A stretch of DNA of 56,448 nucleotides from Cyanobium usitatum str. Tous (GTDB taxonomy: Bacteria; Cyanobacteriota; Cyanobacteriia; PCC-6307; Cyanobiaceae), in the NCBI RefSeq assembly GCF_003011885.1, contig NZ_PXXO01000015.1, positions 1-56,448 on the forward strand, in the 5' to 3' direction. The notes below the pieces were generated by a model. It was not told the DNA's origin, did no database searches, and saw only the letters and a program-made list of their open reading frames with translations. Made by a program: the position numbers and the translations under genes. The number at the start of each line of letters is the position of its first letter. Positions within the stretch are counted from its first letter, which is position 1. Shown here in pieces: positions 1-6,094 of this stretch.

Positions 1-85
1 AGTCAACTGATTGTCCTCATTGCTGATGGAGACATTCTCCATTGCTCAGTATCGGGTCTTGGGTTTGAGTTGTGGGGGTGAACCA

Positions 86-253
86 ATGACCATCAACATC
101 GAATGGCAAGACCAGCACGGCAACTGGCACCACTACCAGAGCAAGCAGAACCAGGCGGATGCCTATCGGGTTGCTCAACGTCGCGTGGAATCAACAAAAA
201 AGCGCCATCGCCTGGTGGATGACGATGGGCGCTTGATTGATTTGATTGATTAA
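86..253 (+). CDS. Small conserved element protein, copy 1 (55 aa)
   Basis: Short, charged, aromatic-rich protein of unknown function. It is clearly related to the protein at 5621-5793: both have the pattern I-x-Y/W-QDQ-x-G-x-W near the N-terminus, then DAYR, KRHRLVD and DG+L(I/L)DL at the C-terminus. The ATG at 86 is preferred to the longer frame opening at 11 because a purine-rich GTGGGGGTGA lies just upstream and because it aligns with the start of the paralogue. In the right-hand element the paralogue lies directly behind a serine recombinase, so a recombinase gene may also precede this copy outside the window. No catalytic motif is visible. A recombination accessory protein is possible but is only inferred from context. 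Confidence 0.75.
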   Translation: MTINIEWQDQHGNWHHYQSKQNQADAYRVAQRRVESTKKRHRLVDDDGRLIDLID

Positions 254-492
254 GCAGCAGAACTGCTAAGGATTGCTGTGTAGATAAAACGCTTCAACGC
301 TTTCTTTGCTTTAAATATCCACCGATGGTCGCTGGGAGTTGTTCCCATCGCAAAGGAATGATTGCCTGATGGGTATTTACCTTTGATTTTGAGGTGCCCA
401 CGATTGTTTATCGTAATCACCTCTCCATCAATGGTGTATGGGCGAAGGGTATCAACTACTTCCGAGAGAAATCCTTTGACTTCTTTCTTAAT
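250..492 (-). CDS. Hidden small ORF, possibly HicA-like; start uncertain
   Basis: An open frame runs from a stop at 508-510 to a TAA at 250-252, and its last bases overlap the end of the small gene on the other strand. The product reads like a real protein: ITINNRGHLKIKG, then FAMGTTPSDHRW and a basic helix KAKKALKRF. The G-H-L-K strand followed by TPSDHR resembles small HicA-type RNA-binding toxins, but this is a by-eye likeness. There is no ATG or GTG before the conserved part. ATT at 490-492, two bases past the stop of the upstream gene, is a candidate coupled start; GTG at 418-420 would give only 55 residues. Confidence 0.5.
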   Translation of the reverse strand: MKKEVKGFLSEVVDTLRPYTIDGEVITINNRGHLKIKGKYPSGNHSFAMGTTPSDHRWIFKAKKALKRFIYTAILSSSAA

Positions 493-494
493 GT

Positions 495-719
495 CTAGGC
501 GTCGACTTTACTAAAACCAGCAAAATCGATGATGTCTACCTGAGTATCGTAACCAGATTGCTTGAGAAACTCAGAAGGATTCTCTACACTGGCGGGAAGG
601 TGAATCACGCAATATTCAGAATGTTCTTCCCATTCGATGTATCCATCATCACCTAGGGCGACTGGAACGTGATAGGTAAGTTGATATTCCCACTTAATAA
701 GATTGTTAGATGTAGTCAT
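495..719 (-). CDS. Small acidic protein of unknown function (74 aa)
   Basis: Unknown acidic protein rich in aromatic residues (WEYQLTYHVPV, then EWEEHSEYCVIHLPAS). The start is well supported: a GGAGG ribosome site ends 5 bases before the ATG, and a perfect consensus promoter lies about 130 bases upstream. It probably shares a transcript with the hidden frame that follows it (250-492). If that frame is a HicA-like toxin, this could be its partner, but the sequence does not look like HicB and no antitoxin fold is recognisable. Confidence 0.75.
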   Translation of the reverse strand: MTTSNNLIKWEYQLTYHVPVALGDDGYIEWEEHSEYCVIHLPASVENPSEFLKQSGYDTQVDIIDFAGFSKVDA

Positions 720-799
720 AGTGCCTCCGAGGCGTAGGTTTGTTAGCGCTCTAAAACTGAGCAGGTATAGGGATTTCTAGCGGTTTATCGCCGAACAAG

Positions 800-839
800 A
801 CCACGAATCACCCTTTGCTTGGTTGCTGGCGTTCGTGGT
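800..839 (-). promoter_or_regulatory. Hairpin in leader of the 74-aa gene
   Basis: ACCACGAA (800-807) and TTCGTGGT (832-839) form a perfect 8-bp stem with a 24-nt loop. It lies a few bases into the predicted transcript. No U-run follows on the minus strand, so it is not a standard terminator. The rest of 882-1115 shows no gene that I can support, only a repeat of TACTCAAAACC at 1054-1064 and 1096-1106. Confidence 0.45.
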
Positions 840-852
840 TGCTTATGGAACT

Positions 853-881
853 ATTATAGAGCAAGTGCCCTGCCCTGTCAA
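853..881 (-). promoter_or_regulatory. Perfect sigma-70 consensus promoter
   Basis: On the minus strand TTGACA (881-876) and TATAAT (858-853) are separated by exactly 17 bp. The predicted start near 846 gives a leader of about 125 nt before the gene at 719. The leader contains a perfect 8-bp inverted repeat, ACCACGAA at 800-807 and TTCGTGGT at 832-839. Confidence 0.8.
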
Positions 882-1115
882 CCCCTTTTCCCAAACTTGT
901 TGAGACCCAAGGCGCCGCAGTGGGTCTGACTGATGCCCCTAGATGAGCACTGGGGTCTTGGCGGTCTTGGTTCTGCTGGCGGTAAGACCCATTGTCCTGA
1001 CTGCTTTTATGGCATCTCATCTCTATGCTTACCCTGTCAGGAGTTCACTTCACTACTCAAAACCCCTGACATACCTATGCTTTGAACCTCTTTGATACTC
1101 AAAACCTATTTTTTC

Positions 1116-1631
1116 TCAGTCAATATCGTGATAGTTGCCCTGTGGGTCTGTATATCCCCTGAACCTGCGACCTTTTGATGGGTTATAGCGTTTGGCGTAA
1201 TCCACCCTGCCACTCTGCCCAGAAGTGTTGGTAAAGGTTTTGCCATCACGACTAACACCAAACTGCTTTTTGGGTGCTGCTGCTGACCCACCAGACCCAC
1301 CACTGCTCTGGTTGCCTCGTTCTGACTTGAACTTCACCTCATCCCACTTCAACCCGTGACTTTTGCGTAGTTGATTTGCTCGCTCCTTTGCCGCTTCAAA
1401 CCCCTGAATGCCTCTTGCCAGCACGGCGTTGGTGTCTGTGCGGAAGACATAAAAGGAATGCTCCTCCTCTAACTCCTCAGTTTCCTCAGCAGTTAAAAGC
1501 GCACTGGGGATTGGTGGCATCTCCTGTGCTTCTCCTTTTTTCCTACGGTTCTTTTTGATTACCAGCAGCACTCGCTTTGCTGCTTCCTGCTGCTGGAGGT
1601 ATTCAACGATTTGCTGCTCAAGGAAGGTCAC
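1116..1631 (-). CDS. Unknown 171-aa protein, last gene of coupled trio
   Basis: Unrecognised protein. The first 35 residues are basic and helical. A Glu-rich stretch (TAEETEELEEEHSFYVFR) follows at about 48-65, then a Gly/Ser linker near 108-117 and a basic C-terminus (KRYNPSKGRRFRGYTDPQG). The GTG start overlaps the stop of the preceding gene in a GTGA, which indicates translational coupling. It is the third gene of a minus-strand operon read from the strong promoter at 2386-2414. The basic tail suggests nucleic-acid binding, but this is inference. Confidence 0.65.
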   Translation of the reverse strand: MTFLEQQIVEYLQQQEAAKRVLLVIKKNRRKKGEAQEMPPIPSALLTAEETEELEEEHSFYVFRTDTNAVLARGIQGFEAAKERANQLRKSHGLKWDEVKFKSERGNQSSGGSGGSAAAPKKQFGVSRDGKTFTNTSGQSGRVDYAKRYNPSKGRRFRGYTDPQGNYHDID

Positions 1632-1789
1632 AACACACCCCCTGAGCGCCCTTTGGGTGTCTTGGCGTATTCCTCACGAATCTGACCAAGCAACAGGGTC
1701 TCAATGTCACGAAAGCGTCTGTTGACCTTTTGAACCTCAATCAGCATTGCCTCCTCAACGGGATGGAGGTGAACCCGAATGGTCTTCAT
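1628..1789 (-). CDS. Small coupled protein (53 aa)
   Basis: Begins KTIRVHLHPVEEAML and continues with a charged helix (VQKVNRRFRDIETLLLGQIREEY). A short strand followed by helices fits a ribbon-helix-helix-like DNA-binding protein, though no family is recognised. The ATG overlaps the stop of the upstream gene as ATGA, and its own TGA overlaps the GTG of the downstream gene. That four-base coupling on both sides is the main reason to accept so short a gene. Confidence 0.6.
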   Translation of the reverse strand: MKTIRVHLHPVEEAMLIEVQKVNRRFRDIETLLLGQIREEYAKTPKGRSGGVL

Positions 1790-1986
1790 CGCTCCAGCAC
1801 ACCAGTTGCTGCTGTCCTTGTGGTGAGTGACCCAAAGACTGCTTGATGTTTTTCACGTAATAGGGTTTTATATAATCCACTAATATCCATTTTGTATAGT
1901 TCCATTAAATCCTCCATTTGCTTGAGGAGTAATGGGTGTTCACGTTCTTTAAAACTGATTTGCTTTACTCTTGGGATTGAACGCAT
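1786..1986 (-). CDS. First gene of coupled trio (66 aa)
   Basis: Basic helical protein (MRSIPRVKQISFKEREHP, then LLKQMEDLMELYKMD) of unknown function. The size and alternating charged helices would suit a small DNA-binding regulator of a mobile element. Its stop overlaps the next start by four bases. The transcript is expected to begin near 2379, leaving an unusually long leader of about 390 nt through the repeat-rich region. Confidence 0.6.
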   Translation of the reverse strand: MRSIPRVKQISFKEREHPLLLKQMEDLMELYKMDISGLYKTLLREKHQAVFGSLTTRTAATGVLER

Positions 1987-2320
1987 CTAGTTGCTGCCGA
2001 TAGAATCTATATCTATTTATTAATGATTTAATCTTGCCTTGATTCATCTTGTTTCCTATGAACGCAACCTAAGATGAACTTCTGGATACTATTTAAAATG
2101 AGGTTTTAATCTTGATTCATAAAGGATTCTGGTGATATCCTGTATTCACTCATTGATAAATACTTGAGGATTCAATCAATGATTCTTTTGTTTTTCTTCT
2201 GGTGACTCTTGAAGTGAGTTTTGATGAGTTTTCTTTTGAGTTTCTTTTGGGTATGTTTTGAATCAAGTTTTGAATGAATACTCGTTTGATTTTGTTATGA
2301 GTTTCTTTTGGGTCTTTTTG

Positions 2321-2363
2321 AGTGGTCTTGAGGATTCAATCAATGAATCAACTCAAGACCACT
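2321..2363. repeat. Large perfect hairpin
   Basis: AGTGGTCTTGAG (2321-2332) pairs perfectly with CTCAAGACCACT (2352-2363). Inside it GATTC (2333-2337) pairs with GAATC (2345-2349), leaving a 7-nt loop. On the minus strand it starts about 16 nt after the predicted transcription start, so it would form the 5' end of the leader of the trio at 1986-1116. No U-run follows on either side. Confidence 0.7.
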
Positions 2364-2385
2364 TGATGAAAACACTACAAGGTTT

Positions 2386-2414
2386 ATTATACAGGATTCT
2401 TTAGAGTTTGTCAA
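2386..2414 (-). promoter_or_regulatory. Second perfect consensus promoter, drives trio
   Basis: On the minus strand TTGACA (2414-2409), a 17-bp spacer and TATAAT (2391-2386) preceded by TG. This matches the sigma-70 consensus exactly, with an extended -10. The only genes downstream in this direction are the coupled trio starting at 1986. Confidence 0.8.
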
Positions 2415-2491
2415 GTTCTTCTGGGTTTGCTTGGATAAAGGCATTGAACCCATTCTTTTGAAACCTCTACAAGGTTATTTATGCGTTTAAT

Positions 2492-2522
2492 GATTTACAG
2501 ATGAGTAAATCTATGGTATAAT
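2492..2522 (+). promoter_or_regulatory. Promoter with overlapping operator for primase-like gene
   Basis: TTTACA (2494-2499), 17 bp and TATAAT (2517-2522) lie 26 bases before the ATG at 2549. A perfect palindrome GATTTAC-agatga-GTAAATC (2492-2511) covers the -35 and half the spacer, an arrangement expected of a repressor operator. The repressor is unknown; one of the small basic proteins of the divergent trio would be a natural candidate. Confidence 0.7.
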
Positions 2523-2548
2523 AGGCAAGACAGAATAGCAATACGCAT

Positions 2549-3151
2549 ATGACTCAATCCATCGAAGAAATATTCATTGATTACATAGCATCATCACTTC
2601 CCCTTTTCTCTCAGCAGCAAAGTGCTTTTCGTTTTCAGTGCCCCCATTGCCAGTCAACTGGGTGTGATGACAAGGGCAAGCAAATCGCCCCTTCTGAGGC
2701 AAGTGGATACTTTTATCGAAAGAATAATGCCTGGAATTTTGAGTGTAAGCGCCTGAATAGGTGTGGCAAAAGTCACTCTTTGGAAAAGTTCCTTGAGATC
2801 TTCTATCCCCTACTTCATTTTGAATATGTGCGCCTGCGTGACCAGTTGGGAACAACAGGTTTTCAGACCAACTGCCCCTCACTTGAAACCCTGCTGAAGA
2901 AGCAAGGGATGTTTAGTTTTGATCCGCTGGTCTTTGGATCACCGAGGCAGCACCAGCAACCGCAGCACATCCCACAGGCGCCTGTTGCTCGCCTAACACC
3001 AGCACCTTCTCCTGTTGCTCCAAGAGTCACCAAGTTGCCGCCGATGCGCACACCTCAGCAGCAGGCGGGTCACCAGTCACGCCTCAACCATCTGGTGAAG
3101 CAGCGTCACCAGTGGAAGCGTAGGGAGGCAGGTGATTCTTGGTTGAGTTGA
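2549..3151 (+). CDS. Primase-like zinc-finger protein without catalytic domain
   Basis: The N-terminal 90 residues carry a zinc-ribbon pattern: FQCPHC near 30, then a long insertion, WNFECKRLNRCGKSHSLEKFL near 63-83. This resembles the zinc-binding domain of phage and element primases (C-x2-C ... C-x5-C). The rest is low-complexity Pro/Gln-rich (about 128-170) with a basic end. The TOPRIM or other polymerase domain expected of a full primase is absent, so it may be a truncated primase, a stand-alone template-recognition protein or a replication regulator. It has its own regulated-looking promoter and ends 14 bases before the convergent integrase. Confidence 0.6.
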   Translation: MTQSIEEIFIDYIASSLPLFSQQQSAFRFQCPHCQSTGCDDKGKQIAPSEASGYFYRKNNAWNFECKRLNRCGKSHSLEKFLEIFYPLLHFEYVRLRDQLGTTGFQTNCPSLETLLKKQGMFSFDPLVFGSPRQHQQPQHIPQAPVARLTPAPSPVAPRVTKLPPMRTPQQQAGHQSRLNHLVKQRHQWKRREAGDSWLS

Positions 3152-3165
3152 TCTAGGTGAAATGA

Positions 3166-4593
3166 TCAGACCTTTTGTTCTATGGGTCTGATCTGTAACC
3201 ACTCCAAGTCGCCTGTTGCCGCTTTGAGGGTATTCCTGCCTTTGGCGAGCGTTGGTGTGCTCAGTTCTGCTCTGTAGTGGAAGTAGTGGTCTTCGATGTA
3301 TTTGATTGAGGTGTCGCACTGGGCGGCAAGCATTGTCACGGGTGTTTCATTCAACGTGAGTTGAAAAGTGATGTAGGTATGTCTGAACGAATACCAAGTC
3401 AGATTTTTGCCGCTATGAATATCTACTTTTCTGGCATTGTTGTTGTCGTCTTCTGCCCAGGATGCCAGACCTGCTTCGACAAGCATTTCACATAAACTGT
3501 CTTTCCAGATCCGTTCGCTGAATGCCTGACCAGTTTTTTGATTCGTAAACAAGAGATCCGCTCGACCCTTGAAGTTCGTCAACTTCCTCAGTTCTTCAAG
3601 GTGTCTGGCGACGGGTGCGTTGATGGTGTAGCGGCGACCTGTTTTCGTGTTTTCGGCAGGCACGTCTATCAAGATCCAGGTTTTTTGATCTGTATTGCTG
3701 AGCGTGTTGTTTTTGCGGATGTGACCCCACTCCACTTTCCTCAGCGATCCGATCCGTATGCCTGACTCCATTGAGATCCGCATTGCCAGATAGAGCATCT
3801 TGCGGTGAATCTTCTGATTTTTTGCCCGTTGACTGTTGCCGAGCACTTCTTTGAGAATGTTTTTGCCCGATGCGCTCTTGTCGATCTCGCCCTCGTCGTT
3901 CCAGCGGGTTCGCCCTTCAGACCAGTAGAGGCGGGCGCTGCGCTCAAGTTCCTTCCACTCATCAACGGTTAGGTCGTCACGCCTGTGCTTTTTGTCTTTC
4001 GAGAGTTTGACCGATTTCAGAGTTGGCACTGAATCCTTGTTCAGATATCCCTCTTGAACGGCAATCTCCTCAAACATCCGTCTGAAGGTGCTGACTTCAG
4101 CGTTGATGGTGGTTTGCCTTGGGGTCTCCTTGCCTTCCTGGTGTGCTGCTTCTTTGCGCCAGGTCTCGTAGTTGGCAAAGAAGTTCCTGGGCATCTTGTG
4201 GATGGGGCGCAGGTTCTGCCCTGCGTATTTCAGAAACCAGCGGGCGTGGTGCTCCATCAGCAGGTATCGCTTGGCGCTGATGCCGTTGTGGGGGATGCTG
4301 CTGATCCTTTTTTTCTGCTTCGCCAGGAAGCGATCTGCCATCTCTTCGATGGTCAGGGTTCGGATCTGCTCGCCCCGCTCGCTCTTGGTTTTGAACTCGA
4401 TGTATTTCGCCAGACCCTTGCGCTCCGCCTCCAGCAGGTCGTTGGGGGCGATCCGACCCAGCGAGTGGCGATGCCTCGACTGCCGCTCCTGGTCATAGAA
4501 ATAGAGATACCAGCGCCCCCCTCGATCCCCGTCTTGGAAGACGTAGCAGTGGGGGTCGTGGGCGATGGGGCGCTTGTTGAGCACCTTGGTCAT
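3166..4593 (-). CDS. Tyrosine recombinase (integrase) of left element
   Basis: Site-specific integrase of 475 aa. The catalytic domain is intact: first Arg in SGIRIGSLRKVEW (Arg280), box II YSFRHT (Arg404, His405) and a likely nucleophile Tyr437 in IEDHYFHY. The HxxR histidine position is Tyr401. The N-terminal half looks like an arm-binding plus SAM-like core-binding region. It is closely related along its length to the integrase at 12428-13960 but diverged, so the two are not a recent duplication. The 5' end faces the 21-bp repeat at 4764-4784, the usual place for an attachment site. Confidence 0.92.
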   Translation of the reverse strand: MTKVLNKRPIAHDPHCYVFQDGDRGGRWYLYFYDQERQSRHRHSLGRIAPNDLLEAERKGLAKYIEFKTKSERGEQIRTLTIEEMADRFLAKQKKRISSIPHNGISAKRYLLMEHHARWFLKYAGQNLRPIHKMPRNFFANYETWRKEAAHQEGKETPRQTTINAEVSTFRRMFEEIAVQEGYLNKDSVPTLKSVKLSKDKKHRRDDLTVDEWKELERSARLYWSEGRTRWNDEGEIDKSASGKNILKEVLGNSQRAKNQKIHRKMLYLAMRISMESGIRIGSLRKVEWGHIRKNNTLSNTDQKTWILIDVPAENTKTGRRYTINAPVARHLEELRKLTNFKGRADLLFTNQKTGQAFSERIWKDSLCEMLVEAGLASWAEDDNNNARKVDIHSGKNLTWYSFRHTYITFQLTLNETPVTMLAAQCDTSIKYIEDHYFHYRAELSTPTLAKGRNTLKAATGDLEWLQIRPIEQKV

Positions 4594-4763
4594 TGGGGTG
4601 TCTCCTGCCCCTTACAAGGCGCAAAATCCCGCCGTTTGCTTACGGAACGCTTACAGCGGTCACGGTGTGGCAAGGGATTTCGGTAACGCTTACGCTATGC
4701 TTACGGTAACTCACGAACCCCGAAACTCAAGTGTGGCAAGGGTTTTCGAGTTACGTCGGCACT
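4594..4763 (-). promoter_or_regulatory. Repeat-rich int upstream region; likely arm sites of left element
   Basis: GTGTGGCAAGGG(A/T)TTTCG occurs at 4665-4682 and 4731-4748 (17 of 18 identical). Several GCTTACG-like copies lie between 4636 and 4710, and a perfect palindrome GTCGGC-actaac-GCCGAC is at 4755-4772. Such arrays beside an integrase start are typical of arm-type integrase or excisionase sites that also control int expression. No promoter consensus is convincing here. Confidence 0.5.
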
Positions 4764-4784
4764 AACGCCGACTATACAACTTAG
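4764..4784 (+). other. Putative attachment repeat, left copy
   Basis: This 21-bp block matches 14097-14117 at 16 of 21 positions. All five differences fall at every third base, and in that frame both copies read Asn-Ala-Asp-Tyr-Thr-Thr-stop. It lies between the left integrase and the right element. The likely meaning is an att core derived from the 3' end of a protein gene, with synonymous wobble changes between elements. Confidence 0.55.
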
Positions 4785-4831
4785 CTCCAAAACCATTGGT
4801 ATGACTGAGTTTTAGAGGGTTGCCTGACCTT

Positions 4832-4850
4832 AGTGTCAAAGAAGTGTCAA
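4832..4850 (+). repeat. 19-bp direct repeat, left copy
   Basis: AGTGTCAAAGAAGTGTCAA, itself a tandem of GTGTCAA boxes, is identical to 14021-14039. It lies 47 bp inside the left boundary of the right element. A second shared motif, GACAGG(A/G)TTTTTG, follows at 4866-4878. Their presence at both ends of one element suggests arm-type integrase sites. Confidence 0.6.
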
Positions 4851-4872
4851 CGCATACGTGTGTAGGACAGGG

Positions 4873-4984
4873 TTTTTGGCACCTCATTTGGTTTGGGTGT
4901 ATCCGTGATCGTCTGTTCAGAAACCCAAGGGTTGCGCTGACACGCCCAAAACCCGGATGGGGACTGGAGAATGCGTGCCAAAAA
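4873..4984. promoter_or_regulatory. Palindrome cluster upstream of serine recombinase; res-like
   Basis: A perfect 10-bp inverted repeat brackets the region: TTTTTGGCAC at 4873-4882 and GTGCCAAAAA at 4975-4984. Inside are a perfect palindrome AACCCAAGGGTT (4922-4933) and a gapped pair GGTTTGGGTGT / ACACGCCCAAAACC (4890-4900, 4940-4953). It spans about 110 bp directly upstream of a serine recombinase gene, the usual size and place of a res site. This function is inferred. Confidence 0.45.
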
Positions 4985-5030
4985 GGGGGTATGGGTCATA
5001 AGTTCTGGAACCCACTGAGATTCCGAACAA

Positions 5031-5615
5031 ATGTCCCAATCCATCGGGTACGCGAGGTGTTCCACCACTCATCAGGACACCAACGCTCAGGTGACTGAAC
5101 TGCGCTCTGCAGGGTGCCAGGAGGTGTTTGCCGAGAAGGTGTCCTCCCGTGCGCCCTTGGAGAAACGCCCCCAGTTGCGTCGGTGCCTGGAGACCCTTCT
5201 AGAGGGGGATGAACTTGTGGTGTCCAAACTCGATCGCCTGGGTCGATCCCAGGTGGAGGTGATCAACCGCCTCAGTGACCTTCAGACCAAGGGGATCTAC
5301 GTCAGGACGCTCGATGGACTGATCAATACCAAGGGACTGGGGAAACTCGCGCCACTGGTCATTGGACTGCTTACGGGTCTTGCCGAGGTGGAACGGTCAC
5401 TTATCCAGGAACGCTCAAGAGAATCAGTTGAACACCGTCGCCGCACAGGTGGAAATCTTGGTGGTCGCCCAAAGACTGCAGAGAAAAAGGAACGTCTGGT
5501 GATGCGACTGCGTGAGGAAGGTGAGTCCTACAGGTCGATTCGTGATCAGACGGGTTTGTCGCTTGCCACTGTGCAAAGGATCATCAAGGATTACGCCACT
5601 CCTATCGCGACCTGA
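5031..5615 (+). CDS. Serine recombinase (resolvase/invertase family)
   Basis: A 194-aa serine recombinase. The catalytic region begins IGYARCSTTHQD with nucleophile Ser11. KLDRLGRS near 61-68 carries the conserved Arg cluster, and the long E helix (LAEVERSLIQERSRE) and GGRPK hinge follow. The C-terminal helix-turn-helix (YRSIRDQTGLSLATVQRII) is complete. Length and order fit Tn3 resolvase/Hin-type enzymes. It is followed 5 bases later by the small protein at 5621, so the two are probably one operon. In this element it may resolve dimers or tandem copies, using the palindromic stretch upstream. Confidence 0.92.
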   Translation: MSQSIGYARCSTTHQDTNAQVTELRSAGCQEVFAEKVSSRAPLEKRPQLRRCLETLLEGDELVVSKLDRLGRSQVEVINRLSDLQTKGIYVRTLDGLINTKGLGKLAPLVIGLLTGLAEVERSLIQERSRESVEHRRRTGGNLGGRPKTAEKKERLVMRLREEGESYRSIRDQTGLSLATVQRIIKDYATPIAT

Positions 5616-5620
5616 TCAAA

Positions 5621-5793
5621 TGCCCAAAATCCATATTCAGTATCAAGACCAAGTGGGTGCCTGGAAACATTACACAACAAAACACCATCAAGGTGATGCA
5701 TATCGTACTGCTGCTAACCGTGCCAAATCAACAGGAAAACGCCATCGCCTTGTAGATGAGGATGGGAAACTGCTTGATCTCGTGGAACCATAA
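5621..5793 (+). CDS. Small conserved element protein, copy 2 (57 aa)
   Basis: Paralogue of the protein at 86-253, with the same length and the same blocks (QYQDQVGAWKHY, GDAYR, KRHRLVDEDGKLLDL). The ATG at 621 is chosen by alignment with copy 1 and because it follows the recombinase stop after five bases. A longer frame starting at 5512 would overlap the recombinase gene. Function unknown; linkage to a recombinase suggests a role in element recombination or maintenance. Confidence 0.75.
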
Positions 5794-5909
5794 GATTTCA
5801 ACACCCTCTAGGTCTTCTCCAGAATCTGAACACAGAAATGCATCGATAAAAACGTTTCAGAAAAGATGCTTGTGTTCGCGATCTAAGATGACGTGCTGTC
5901 GCCAAATGC

Positions 5910-5938
5910 TTGTCAAAAGATCAATCTGCCTATATAAT
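5910..5938 (+). promoter_or_regulatory. Strong promoter for HUH-like gene
   Basis: TTGTCA (5910-5915), 17-bp spacer, TATAAT (5933-5938). It lies in the 300-bp gap 5794-6094, which holds no other gene I can support. The leader would be about 150 nt. Confidence 0.65.
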
Positions 5939-6094
5939 TTCTAGACAGACCTTAAAGAGTCAAGACCAGAGGGTGTTGATTCTGAGTAATGCAATATTCA
6001 GTTGATTTGGATTTCTATGGGGATTCATCAAGGGAGAAGATGTAAGAACTCATAAGGTCTCAAAATCCTCAAACCCATTGCTACAACAGTATTT

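Larger units (their letters stand above)
1987..2548. repeat. AT-rich repeat region between divergent promoters; possible origin
   Basis: Non-coding and strongly AT-rich. Direct repeats are TTGAGGATTCAATCAATGA at 2164-2182 and 2328-2346, and GAGTTTCTTTTGGGT at 2238-2252 and 2299-2313. Further GATTCA/TGAATC boxes are scattered throughout. A large perfect hairpin sits at 2321-2363, and outward-facing promoters lie at 2386-2414 and 2494-2522. Repeats next to a primase-like gene suggest a replication origin with iterons, or a structured regulatory leader. Both are inferences. Confidence 0.5.

Noticed and set aside
480-520. Programmed -1 frameshift joining the 74-aa gene to the hidden frame
   Set aside because: No slippery heptamer or pseudoknot is visible at the junction; a coupled start is simpler.
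495-719. HicB antitoxin call for the 74-aa protein
   Set aside because: It lacks the HicB degraded-RNase fold pattern and a DNA-binding tail, so the name was not used.
808-1020. 70-aa minus-strand frame
   Set aside because: It covers the perfect promoter at 853-881, has low-complexity composition and no ribosome site.
4054-4686. 210-aa plus-strand frame opposite the left integrase
   Set aside because: Antisense shadow of a well-supported integrase gene; its composition follows the codon pattern of the other strand.
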